Notes: generated from the sequence alone by a model not told the origin. 13,768 nt of DNA from Pseudomonadota bacterium (GCA_023433835.1 JAEYTW010000778.1:1-13768), one strand, 5' to 3'; numbered from the stretch's first letter, positions 7,067-13,768 are shown. Made by a program: numbers and translations.

Positions 7067-7808
7067 CGAGACCCATGATCGCCAGCACCTCGCGCCGCCG
7101 TTCGGCGAGCCTCGGATCGCCGCGATGGCGCGGATAGGGCAGATCGTTGACGATCTCGGCCTTGACCCGCGCCGGCCGGTCGGAGAACACGATGACGCGG
7201 CTGGCCATGAACAAGGCTTCCTCGATGTCGTGGGTGACGAGCAGCGCGGTGAAGCCCGACCGCTGCCACAGCGCGACCAGCTCGGACTGCATGGTCAGCC
7301 GGGTCAGCGAATCGAGCTTGCCGAGCGGTTCGTCGAGCAGCAGCAGGCTGGGCTCGTTGACCAGCGCGCGGGCCAGCGCGGCGCGCTGGGCCATGCCGCC
7401 CGACAGCTGATGCGGCAGCGCCGCGGCGAAACCGTCGAGGCCGACGAGGCGCAGCGCCTCGTCGACGCGATGACGTTCCTGCTTCAGCGTGCCGCACGCC
7501 TCCAGCCCCAGCGCGACATTGTCGTAGACCGTGCGCCAGGGATAGAGCGTCGGGTCCTGGAAGACGAGGATGCGCGACGGGTCGGGCCGGGCGACCGGCC
7601 GCCCATCAGCCAGCACCGCGCCCGCGGACGGCGCATCGAGCCCGGCGGCGAGCCGCAGCAGGGTCGACTTGCCGCAGCCCGAGGGGCCGAGCAGCGCCAC
7701 GAACTCGCCCGGGCCCACCTGGAAGCCGACGTCGTCGAGGACCGGCAGCGGCTGGCCTGCCAGTTCGAAGCGATGGCTGACCCGGTCGACCTGCAATGCC
7801 GTCACCAT
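7053..7808 (-). CDS. ABC transporter ATP-binding protein, NitT/TauT (SsuB/TauB) type
   Basis: Cytoplasmic ATPase of 251 residues that would power the adjacent permease. All nucleotide-binding elements are intact: Walker A GPSGCGKST (41-49), Q-loop Q84 in VFQDPTLYPW, signature LSGGM (135-139), Walker B LLLLDE (155-160, catalytic E160), and switch histidine H193 in VTHDIEEA. FQDPTLYPWRTVYDNVALGLE is characteristic of nitrate/sulfonate/taurine importers. The start ATG overlaps the permease stop by 7 bp, and AAGGGA lies about 8 bases upstream. The final codons overlap the following exported-protein gene by 14 bp. Substrate is set by the binding protein, not this subunit. Confidence 0.93.
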   Translation of the reverse strand: MVTALQVDRVSHRFELAGQPLPVLDDVGFQVGPGEFVALLGPSGCGKSTLLRLAAGLDAPSAGAVLADGRPVARPDPSRILVFQDPTLYPWRTVYDNVALGLEACGTLKQERHRVDEALRLVGLDGFAAALPHQLSGGMAQRAALARALVNEPSLLLLDEPLGKLDSLTRLTMQSELVALWQRSGFTALLVTHDIEEALFMASRVIVFSDRPARVKAEIVNDLPYPRHRGDPRLAERRREVLAIMGLDATW

Positions 7809-8779
7809 TTGACCAGTCCCTTCTGCCAGGCCAGCAGATGGTCGCGGAAGCGGAATAGCAGCGTGATCAGCCCCGAGCAGATCGCGGCCATCAGCAGCAG
7901 CGCGCCGTACATGTTGGCATAGGCGGCCCACCCCTGCGCCCAGGTCAGGTACCAGCCGAGGCCGGCCTTGACCCCCAGCATCTCGGCGGTGATCAGCACG
8001 GTGAACGAGGTGCCCAGCCCCATGAACAGCCCGACGAAGACATGCGGCAGGGCGGCCGGAATGGCGACCTTGAAGACCAAGAACGACGGCGAGGCGCCCA
8101 GCGTGCGGGCGATGTCGTAATAGGCCCGGTTGACCGACGCGATGCCCGACCAGGTCAGGATCGTCACCGGGAAACCGGTAGCCAGCGCGATCAGGAACAC
8201 CGAGGCCGAGCCCGAGGTGGGGAAGGCGAAGAAGGCGATCGGCAGCCAGGCGGTGGCCGGCAGGGGCCCGATCAGCCTGAGCACCGGATGCACCCAGTAG
8301 CCGATCGCCTGCGACCAGCCGATGGCGACGCCGGTGACGAAGCCCAGCACCGCCCCGATCAGATAGCCGCTGCCGAGCAGGGCCAGCGAGTGCGCCGCGC
8401 TGATCCCCAGCCGCTGCCAGTCGTCGAAATAGACTTCGAGCAGCGCCTGCGGCGGGGCGAAGAACGGCCGCGGCAGCAGGCCGAGCTTGGCGGTGACGAT
8501 CTCCCAGCCCCCGAAGACCAGCGCCAGCGCGATCGCCCAGGGCCCGAGACGGCGTAGCCGCGCACCGGCCAGCCGCCCGCCGACGCCCGCGACGCCGAGG
8601 GCCACGGCCAATGCGGCCATGACCACGGCAAGCTCGGCGGTATAGGGCCAGTCGTCGAGGGCCGGCCAGTACCATGTCACACCGGCCGCAGCGGCCCAGA
8701 ACACGGCACCGGCGAGGCCCGCGGGCCAGATCGCCGACGGCCGCGCCGCCGCCGGCAGCGTCAACTCGATCGCCGTCAT
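7802..8779 (-). CDS. ABC transporter permease, NitT/TauT (SsuC/TauC) type, with extended N-terminus
   Basis: Inner-membrane permease of 325 residues in the BPD_transp_1 family. The core begins near residue 80 (ALALVFGGWEIVTAKLG, then RPFFAPPQALLEVYFDDW), which matches the start of SsuC/TauC proteins. The ATPase-contacting EAA loop is about residues 221-245 (YDIARTLGASPSFLVFKVAIPAALP). An added N-terminal segment with two likely helices (about 17-38 and 47-66) makes it longer than the usual 250-280 residues. The start ATG overlaps the binding-protein stop as ATGA. No clear ribosome site is seen, so reinitiation is likely. Its partner ATPase follows directly. Confidence 0.92.
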   Translation of the reverse strand: MTAIELTLPAAARPSAIWPAGLAGAVFWAAAAGVTWYWPALDDWPYTAELAVVMAALAVALGVAGVGGRLAGARLRRLGPWAIALALVFGGWEIVTAKLGLLPRPFFAPPQALLEVYFDDWQRLGISAAHSLALLGSGYLIGAVLGFVTGVAIGWSQAIGYWVHPVLRLIGPLPATAWLPIAFFAFPTSGSASVFLIALATGFPVTILTWSGIASVNRAYYDIARTLGASPSFLVFKVAIPAALPHVFVGLFMGLGTSFTVLITAEMLGVKAGLGWYLTWAQGWAAYANMYGALLLMAAICSGLITLLFRFRDHLLAWQKGLVKW

Positions 8780-9780
8780 GACGTCAGCACGTCGGCATAG
8801 ATCTTGTCGGCGAACTTGCCCGGATCGGTCGAGGGCTTGATCACCGAGACCAGCTTCAGTTCCTCGGTATAGGCGATGATCTCGCGCTTCAGGTCGCCGC
8901 CCACCGGGTTGTGATTGTGCGTCTGGCTTTTCAGCATGGTCGAGAGGTCGGCGGCCGAGGCGGCGGCGTATCTGGAGAAGATCTCGGCGGCGAGGTCGGG
9001 GTTATGGCCCGTGACCTGGGCGGCTTCCAGCAGCGCGCGGGTCAGGGCGGCGGCCGTCGGCTTGTCGTCGCGCACCAGGCTGCCGCGCACGCCCAGCACG
9101 CAGCAGACGCGGTTCTGGTACTCGTCGGACAGGTTCGAGGCGATCTCGGTCAGGCCGAACTTGCGTTCCTGGATGAAGGCGACGGGGTCGCCGTCGGCCA
9201 GTGCCTGGGCCTCGCCCTTCTCGATGGCCAGGCCCAGCAGATCGGCCGGGAACTGGCGCCACTGGATGTCGGTTACGGGGTCTATGCCGCGTTTTTTCAA
9301 GACGATCGAGAAGAAGTTCTTCGACGGGCTGGCCATGTCGGACACCGCCACGGTCTTGCCCCGCAGATCCTCGAGGCGGGCGATGCCCTTGCCCTTCGGG
9401 GCCAGCACCCGCATGCAGCCGCCATGGGTGCCGGCGGTCAGCTTGACGTCGAAGCCCTGCTCGAGCGGCTTGAGCCAGCGCAGCGCCATGCCGACCCCGG
9501 CGTCGGCCTTGCCGGTCGCGATCGCCTCGAGCAGCTGATCGGTCGAGCCGGAATAGTTGATCAGCTCGACGTCGATGCCATGGCGCTGGAAGATGCCCTG
9601 GTGGACGCCGACCACGACGGGGGCGAGACAGACGGCATTGGCATTCCACGACAGCTTGATCTTCTTCGGCCGGCCCTGGGCCAGCACCCGCCCGGCGACG
9701 ATGCCGGCGGGCGCCAGCGCCGCGGCGACCGCGGCGGCGCGGATCAGGGCTCGCCTGGAGGGCTTGACGATGCGTTCCAT
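8776..9780 (-). CDS. NMT1/SsuA-type ABC substrate-binding protein with Cys/His cluster candidates
   Basis: Exported binding protein of 334 residues for the NitT/TauT-type importer. The N-terminus KPSRRALIRAAAVAAALAPAG has a twin-arginine-like motif (SRRALIR) before the hydrophobic core and cleavage near LAQG (33-36). The fold is shown by LAPVVVGVHQGIFQRHGIDVELI (52-74), ATGKADAGVGMALRWL (88-103) and LEDLRGKTVAVSD (136-148). Such proteins bind nitrate, sulfonates, taurine, bicarbonate or pyrimidines; none of these is indicated here. Mature cysteines C51, C122, C226 and C227, with H119 and the THNHNP motif (287-292), are unusual for the family. The start at 9780 is preferred over a GTG at 9795 because GGTGGGG lies 9 bases before the ATG and nothing suitable precedes the GTG. 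First gene of its operon. Confidence 0.9.
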   Translation of the reverse strand: MERIVKPSRRALIRAAAVAAALAPAGIVAGRVLAQGRPKKIKLSWNANAVCLAPVVVGVHQGIFQRHGIDVELINYSGSTDQLLEAIATGKADAGVGMALRWLKPLEQGFDVKLTAGTHGGCMRVLAPKGKGIARLEDLRGKTVAVSDMASPSKNFFSIVLKKRGIDPVTDIQWRQFPADLLGLAIEKGEAQALADGDPVAFIQERKFGLTEIASNLSDEYQNRVCCVLGVRGSLVRDDKPTAAALTRALLEAAQVTGHNPDLAAEIFSRYAAASAADLSTMLKSQTHNHNPVGGDLKREIIAYTEELKLVSVIKPSTDPGKFADKIYADVLTS

Positions 9781-10020
9781 CTCAGAAATCCCCACCTCTG
9801 TCCAAATTCAATTACTAAATTCTACTAGATTGATATATTAATGCAACGAGCCAGACTACAAATCGGCGCTGGCCAATGGCCGACCACGCGCCCAGGTGAA
9901 ATCACAATGGCTATGGATATGCCGGCTGGTTCATGCCTATCGTTGGCGCCCCCGCGCTTGCACGACAGGTAAGAGGCGGCCGACTGCACCGGAAAATCAT
10001 CCTGTCAGGAGAGGAAGACA
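9781..10020. promoter_or_regulatory. Divergent intergenic region between the two ABC import operons
   Basis: 240 bp separate the head-to-head binding-protein genes. The left part has an AT-rich island (9802-9848), very unlike the surrounding GC-rich DNA, that includes ATTACTAAAT followed immediately by the related TCTACTAGAT. The right part is GC-rich. It contains TCGGC and GCCGA as inverted arms (9863-9867 and 9879-9883) around GGCCAATGGCC, and the ribosome site GGAGAGGAAG (10009-10018) for the betaine-type binding protein. I found no convincing promoter boxes for the plus-strand operon and no convincing small gene here. Confidence 0.6.
9819..9846 (-). promoter_or_regulatory. Candidate sigma70-type promoter for the minus-strand ABC operon
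   Basis: On the minus strand TTGCAT (9841-9846) and TAGAAT (9819-9824) resemble -35 and -10 boxes, four and five matches to consensus, with a 16-bp spacer. They lie 39-66 bp ahead of the first gene's ATG in the only AT-rich part of the region. Alphaproteobacterial promoters often depart from this consensus, so the call is tentative. Confidence 0.4.
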
Positions 10021-10944
10021 ATGACCCCGACCCGCCCGCATCTGCTGCTCGGCCTCGGCCTTGCGCTGGCACTCGTCGCCGGCCCGGCGCTTGCCGCCGA
10101 CCCCGTCGTCGTTTCGTCCAAGATCGACACCGAGGGCAATCTGCTCGGCAACGTGATTGCCCAGGTGCTGACTGCCAACGGCATCAGTGTCACCAACAAG
10201 GTCGCGCTGGGCGCCACGCCGATCGTGCGCAAGGCCATCACCTCGGGCGAGATCGACATCTATCCCGAATATACCGGCAACGCGGCGTTCTTCTTCAACA
10301 AGGCCGACGACCCGCTGTGGAAGAACGCGGCCAAGGCCTATGAAGAGGCCAAGAAGCTCGATTACGACGCCAACAAGATCGTCTGGCTGCAGCCCGCCCC
10401 GGCCAACAATACCTGGGCCATCGCGCTCTTGCAGACCGTGACCGATGCCAACAAGCTGAAAACCCTGTCGGACTTCGGCAAATGGGTCTCGGGCGGCGGC
10501 AAGGTAAAGCTCGCCGGCTCGGCCGAGTTCGTCAATTCGGCCGCGGCCCTGCCCGCCTTCCAGACCGCCTACGGCTTCGCGCTGAAGCCCGACCAGTTGC
10601 TGGTCCTGTCGGGCGGCGATACCTCGGCGACCATCAAGGCCGCGGCCGACCAGACCGACGGCGTCAATGCCGCGATGGTCTATGGCACCGACGGCGCGAT
10701 CGGTGCGGCCGGCCTCGTCGTGCTCGACGACGACAAGGGCGTGCAGCCGGTCTACGAACCGGCGCCGATCATCCGCGAGGCGGTGCTGAAGGCCAATCCG
10801 GGGATCGAGGCGGCGCTGAAGCCGGTGTTCGCCTCGTTCGACCTGAAGACCCTGCAGACGCTGAACGGCCGCATCCAGGTCAACGGCGAGGCGGCCAAGG
10901 AAGTCGCCGCGAGCTACCTGAAGCAGAAAGGCTTCGTGAAGTGA
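10021..10944 (+). CDS. osmF: Glycine betaine/choline-type ABC substrate-binding protein, OsmF/YehZ-like
   Basis: Periplasmic binding protein of 307 residues, the size of E. coli YehZ (OsmF). The signal peptide is residues 1-25, cleaved after GPALA. The mature protein shows the OpuAC/ProX-like fold: VVVSSKIDTEGNLLGNVIAQVL (29-50), then IDIYPEYTGNAAFFF (78-92), the signature of quaternary-amine binding proteins, PAPANNTWAIAL (126-137), and the C-terminal LNGRIQVNGEAAKEVAASYL (281-300). Glycine betaine, choline or a related compatible solute is expected; the E. coli homologue is reported to have low affinity for glycine betaine. The start follows GAGGA with a 5-base spacer. First gene of a complete four-gene importer, with the next gene overlapping by 4 bp. 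Confidence 0.92.
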   Translation: MTPTRPHLLLGLGLALALVAGPALAADPVVVSSKIDTEGNLLGNVIAQVLTANGISVTNKVALGATPIVRKAITSGEIDIYPEYTGNAAFFFNKADDPLWKNAAKAYEEAKKLDYDANKIVWLQPAPANNTWAIALLQTVTDANKLKTLSDFGKWVSGGGKVKLAGSAEFVNSAAALPAFQTAYGFALKPDQLLVLSGGDTSATIKAAADQTDGVNAAMVYGTDGAIGAAGLVVLDDDKGVQPVYEPAPIIREAVLKANPGIEAALKPVFASFDLKTLQTLNGRIQVNGEAAKEVAASYLKQKGFVK

Positions 10945-12113
10945 GCGATGGCGCCGGCGCGGTCGGCCGGCGCCTCGACAAACTCGGGGTGGTGATCGCG
11001 GGCCTGATCGCGATCACCCTGTGGCTGATGCCGTTTGCCACCTTCAAGGCGAACCGCATCGTCTCGGGCAAGGGCCTCGGCCTGCCCCAGGCGCTGGAGC
11101 CGGCGGGTGTCGCCGCCGGCTTCATCGTCTTCGCCGGCATCGCCCTGCTGGCGCTGGTCCGCACCGCGCCGCTCTGGCGGCTGGTTGCCGCCGCGCTCGG
11201 CCTCGCCGTCCTCTGCCTGCTGATCGGCCAGGTGCCGGCGCATGTCGTACCGGCGGGCAACACGCTGGCGCGGGTGGCGCCGGCCGCCGGTTTCTGGACC
11301 CTGTTCTTCGCCTTCGCCATCCTGATGGCCGATGCGATCGCCAAGCTGGCGCTGGGGCCGGCCTGGCGCATCGCCGTTCTCGCCCTCGGTGGGGCAGCGA
11401 GCCTCGCTTTGCTCGGCTCCGGCGCCTGGGGCGGGCTGTCGATCATGCGGGAATTCGCCAACAATGCCGACGGTTTCTGGCGCGAGGCCGGCACGCATGT
11501 GGCGCTCGCACTCGGCTCGCTCGCCGGTGCGGTCGCCATCGGCCTGCCGCTCGGCATCGCCTGCCACCGGTCGGAGACGTTGCGCCAGGTCACGCTGCCG
11601 GTGCTCAACATCGTGCAGACCATCCCGAGCATCGCGATGTACGGCCTGATGATGGTGCCGCTGGGCCTGCTCGCGGCCAAGGTGCCGCTGGCCGCCGCGC
11701 TGGGCATCCGCGGCATCGGCCCGGCCCCGGCCCTGATCGCCCTGTTCCTCTATTCGCTGCTGCCCGTGGTGGCCAATGTCGCCGTCGGCCTGGCCCAGGT
11801 ACCGGCCACGGTGGTCGAAGCGGCGCGCGGCATGGGCATGACGGCGCGCCAGCGTCTGTTCCGGGTCGAACTGCCGCTGGCCTTGCCGCTGATCCTCACC
11901 GGCATCCGCATCGTGCTGGTGCAGAACATCGGCCTCGTCACCATCGCCGCGCTGATCGGCGGCGGCGGTTTCGGCACCTTCGTCTTCCAGGGGCTGGGCC
12001 AGTCGGCCACCGATCTCGTCCTGCTCGGCGCGGTGCCGACCATCGCCCTTGCCTTCGCCGCGGCCATCCTGCTCGATGCCGCCATCGACCTCGCCAAGGG
12101 AGCCCGCGCATGA
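10941..12113 (+). CDS. yehY: Betaine-type ABC transporter permease, YehY-like
   Basis: Inner-membrane permease of 390 residues, close to E. coli YehY and much longer than a minimal permease. The N-terminal half (about 15-160) holds several extra hydrophobic helices. The conserved permease core begins near residue 180 (FWREAGTHVALALGSLAGAVAIGLPLGI) with QTIPSIAMYGLMMVPLG (226-242) and the EAA loop EAARGMGMTARQRLFRVELPLALP (293-316). The start is a GTG that overlaps the upstream TGA as GTGA; the nearby ATG at 10948 is out of frame. An AAAGG stretch lies about 9 bases upstream. Translation is probably coupled. The gene ends ATGA with the ATPase gene. Confidence 0.92.
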   Translation: MSDGAGAVGRRLDKLGVVIAGLIAITLWLMPFATFKANRIVSGKGLGLPQALEPAGVAAGFIVFAGIALLALVRTAPLWRLVAAALGLAVLCLLIGQVPAHVVPAGNTLARVAPAAGFWTLFFAFAILMADAIAKLALGPAWRIAVLALGGAASLALLGSGAWGGLSIMREFANNADGFWREAGTHVALALGSLAGAVAIGLPLGIACHRSETLRQVTLPVLNIVQTIPSIAMYGLMMVPLGLLAAKVPLAAALGIRGIGPAPALIALFLYSLLPVVANVAVGLAQVPATVVEAARGMGMTARQRLFRVELPLALPLILTGIRIVLVQNIGLVTIAALIGGGGFGTFVFQGLGQSATDLVLLGAVPTIALAFAAAILLDAAIDLAKGARA

Positions 12114-13036
12114 TCGAGGTCGAGGGCGTCACCCGCCGCTTTGGCGCCGTCACCGCCGTCGACGACGTCAGCCTGACGGTCGAACGCGGCACCATCACCG
12201 TGCTGGTCGGCACTTCGGGCAGCGGCAAATCCACGCTGCTGCGCATGATCAACCGGCTGATCGAGCCGACCGCGGGCCGCATCCGGGTCGACGGCCGCGA
12301 TACCGCGACGGTATCGGGCGAGGAATTGCGGCGCGGCATCGGCTATGCGATCCAGGGCCATGGCCTGTTCCCGCATTGGACGGTGGCGCGCAACATCGCC
12401 ACCGTGCCCGAGCTGCAGGGCTGGGACGCCGCCCGCATCGCGGCCCGCGTCAACGACCTGCTGGTCCTGTTCGACCTCGACCCCGCGATATTCGCCGGTA
12501 AATTCCCGCACCAGCTGTCGGGTGGCCAGCAGCAGCGCGTCGGCGTCGCCCGCGCGCTGGCGGCCGAGCCCGGCGTGCTGTTGATGGACGAACCGTTCGG
12601 CGCGCTGGACCCGATCATCCGCCACAAGGCCCAGGAGGACCTGATCGCGATCCAGCGCCGGCTGGGCGTCACCATCGTCCTGGTCACCCACGACATGGAA
12701 GAAGCCATCCAGCTGGGCGATCGCATCGCGGTGATGGACGGCGGCCGGCTGCAGCAATATGCGACGCCGGCCGAAATCCTGGCCCGGCCGGCGCCGGGTT
12801 TCGTCGAACGGCTGGTCGGCGGCAACGACCGCCCGTTCCGCCTGCTGTCGCTTGCCCGCGTCGACGAGGCGGCCGAGACCGGCACGGCGCCGGGCGCGGC
12901 GATCCCGGAGACCGCATCGCTGCGCGACGCGCTGGGCGAGTTGCTGTGGCACGGCACCGACATGCTGCCGGTCATCGGCGCGCCCCCGCGCCGCATCACG
13001 CTCAAGGCCATCCTGGCGCATGCGGGCCGCCGCTGA
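12110..13036 (+). CDS. yehX: Betaine-type ABC transporter ATP-binding protein, YehX-like
   Basis: Cytoplasmic ATPase of 308 residues, the same length as E. coli YehX, in the OpuCA/ProV branch. Walker A is GTSGSGKST (34-42), the Q-loop is Q82 in IQGHGLFPHWTV, the signature is LSGGQQQRVGVARAL (136-150), Walker B is VLLMDEPFGALDP (156-168) with catalytic E161, and the switch histidine is H194 in VTHDMEEAIQLGDRI. After residue 245 comes a short tail (LRDALGELLWHGTDMLPVIG at 271-290) that looks like half of a CBS module; full ProV/OpuA proteins carry two CBS repeats that sense ionic strength. Overlaps its neighbours by 4 bp (ATGA) upstream and 1 bp (TGATG) downstream. Confidence 0.94.
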   Translation: MIEVEGVTRRFGAVTAVDDVSLTVERGTITVLVGTSGSGKSTLLRMINRLIEPTAGRIRVDGRDTATVSGEELRRGIGYAIQGHGLFPHWTVARNIATVPELQGWDAARIAARVNDLLVLFDLDPAIFAGKFPHQLSGGQQQRVGVARALAAEPGVLLMDEPFGALDPIIRHKAQEDLIAIQRRLGVTIVLVTHDMEEAIQLGDRIAVMDGGRLQQYATPAEILARPAPGFVERLVGGNDRPFRLLSLARVDEAAETGTAPGAAIPETASLRDALGELLWHGTDMLPVIGAPPRRITLKAILAHAGRR

Positions 13037-13768
13037 TGCGCGTTGCCGCGCTGATCGCGCGCCTCGTGGCCATCTTCGGCCTTGCCGCCCTGCTGCTGAA
13101 GCCTGAGCTGTTCCGCGGCATCCTCGAACCGCTGGCCGAAAACGGTGCCCCGGCGATCTACAACCAGGGCAGCCTGCTGCAGCTGACGCTGGCCCATCTG
13201 GCGCTGGTCATCGCCGCCACGATCATCGGCGGCATCGCGGCGCTGGTAATGGGGATTCTGGTGACGCGGCCGGCGGGGTCGGAATTCCTGCCGCTGTCGC
13301 GCTCGATCGTCAATGTCGGCCAGACTTTTCCGCCGGTCGCCGTGCTGGCGCTGGCCGTGCCGGCCGTGGGCTTCGGCGTGACCCCGACCCTGATCGCCCT
13401 CGTCCTCTACGGCCTGCTGCCGATCTTCGAGAACACCATCACCGGCCTGCGCGAAGTGCCCGAGGCGACGCTCGAGGCCGCGCGCGGCATGGGCATGGGC
13501 GGCTGGCGCCGATTGTTCCAGGTCGAGCTGCCCCTGGCCCTGCCGGTGATCCTCGCGGGCCTCCGCCTCTCGGTGGTCATCAACCTGGGTACCGCGACCA
13601 TCGGATCCACGGTGGCGGCCAAGGGCCTCGGCGAAGTGATCATCGCCGGGCTGCAGACGTCCAACACCGCCTTCATCCTGCAGGGCGGCGTCATCGTCGC
13701 GCTGCTCGCCGTGCTGGTCTATGACGGCCTCGGGGCGGGCGGGCGGGGGGCCCGCCCCCCCCCCCGGG
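13036..13768 (+). CDS. yehW: Betaine-type ABC transporter permease, YehW-like (3' end not in window)
   Basis: Second permease of the importer, 244 codons visible and no stop before the window edge. An N-terminal helix (about 1-22) is followed by a periplasmic segment, then QLTLAHLALVIAATIIGGIAALVMGI (about 52-77), NVGQTFPPVAVLALAVPAVGFG (96-117), and the ATPase-contacting EAA loop EAARGMGMGGWRRLFQVELPLALP (about 152-175). The section INLGTATIGSTVAAKGLGEVIIAGLQTSN is typical of OpuCB/YehW proteins. E. coli YehW has about 243 residues, so the natural end should be near here. Codons after about 13730 are read through a pure G/C stretch that gives only Gly, Ala, Arg and Pro, so the last dozen residues should not be trusted. 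The start overlaps the ATPase stop as TGATG. Confidence 0.9.
   Translation, partial: MRVAALIARLVAIFGLAALLLKPELFRGILEPLAENGAPAIYNQGSLLQLTLAHLALVIAATIIGGIAALVMGILVTRPAGSEFLPLSRSIVNVGQTFPPVAVLALAVPAVGFGVTPTLIALVLYGLLPIFENTITGLREVPEATLEAARGMGMGGWRRLFQVELPLALPVILAGLRLSVVINLGTATIGSTVAAKGLGEVIIAGLQTSNTAFILQGGVIVALLAVLVYDGLGAGGRGARPPPR
13731..13768. other. 38-base pure G/C low-complexity end
   Basis: From 13731 to the window end there is no A or T. It contains a 7-bp perfect inverted repeat, GGGCGGG and CCCGCCC (13741-13747 and 13751-13757, 3-base loop), and a run of 11 C (13755-13765). The stretch falls inside the end of the permease gene, where normal coding sequence is expected. It looks like a poorly resolved or artefactual sequence end rather than biology, though a true GC hairpin cannot be excluded. 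Confidence 0.6.

Noticed and set aside
9781..9795. GTG start at 9795 for the NMT1-type binding protein
   Set aside because: It adds five residues without a usable ribosome site. The GGTGGGG stretch overlaps the GTG itself and is well placed for the ATG at 9780.
9944..9963. Possible sigma54 promoter (TGG...TTGCAC) before osmF
   Set aside because: The spacing between the GG and GC elements is about 3 bases too long for a sigma54 site, and no enhancer-binding protein gene is nearby.
11021..12109. Upstream part of a 671-residue plus-strand frame that leads into the YehX-like ATPase
   Set aside because: This part is the wrong frame of the YehY-like permease. The ATPase begins at the ATG at 12110 that overlaps the permease stop.
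1..13768. CRISPR array, tRNA/rRNA genes, insertion sequences, phage or toxin-antitoxin genes
   Set aside because: No regularly spaced repeats, transposase or integrase motifs, cloverleaf-like segments or small paired genes were found. Genes fill nearly the whole window.

Overview
The window is a GC-rich bacterial segment (roughly two-thirds G+C by eye) with strong codon bias for G/C at third positions. Most genes start within, or a few bases from, the end of the previous gene. Protein styles (an alphaproteobacterial-type class III adenylate cyclase, an EmrA/EmrB-like pump, a NitT/TauT-type ABC system and a YehZYXW-type betaine importer) suggest a free-living proteobacterium, most likely an alphaproteobacterium. 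The genus cannot be named from this sequence. No tRNA, rRNA, transposase, integrase or CRISPR array is visible.

Layout. (1) 40-3891, minus strand: an efflux operon read as EmrA-like periplasmic adaptor, EmrB-like DHA2 major-facilitator pump, then a soluble adenylate/guanylate cyclase. (2) 3892-4006: a short divergent control region with a perfect 10-bp inverted repeat and a third half-site. (3) 4007-4918, plus strand: a LysR-family regulator, probably the regulator of the pump. Its 3' end overlaps the next convergent gene by 9 bp. (4) 4910-9780, minus strand: a five-gene operon read as NMT1/SsuA-type binding protein, SsuC/TauC-type permease, SsuB/TauB-type ATPase, an unrecognised exported protein of 216 residues, and a peptide-type (SBP_bac_5) binding protein with no permeases of its own. 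(5) 9781-10020: a divergent intergenic region with an AT-rich island that carries a plausible promoter for the minus operon. (6) 10021 to the window end, plus strand: a four-gene ABC importer in the order binding protein, permease, ATPase, permease. This matches the E. coli yehZ(osmF)-yehY-yehX-yehW arrangement for glycine betaine/choline-type solutes. The last gene is still open at the window edge, inside a 38-base stretch of pure G/C that looks like an unreliable sequence end.

How the parts work together. Region 1-3 reads as an inducible drug or aromatic-compound export module with a nucleotide cyclase attached to the end of the transcript. Region 4 is an import system for an unknown small ligand, with two different binding proteins and an odd secreted partner. 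Region 6 is a compatible-solute importer. I see no clearly undescribed system. The points that most merit a second look are the cyclase in the pump operon, the palindromic control site, and the Cys/His-containing binding protein with its exported partner.
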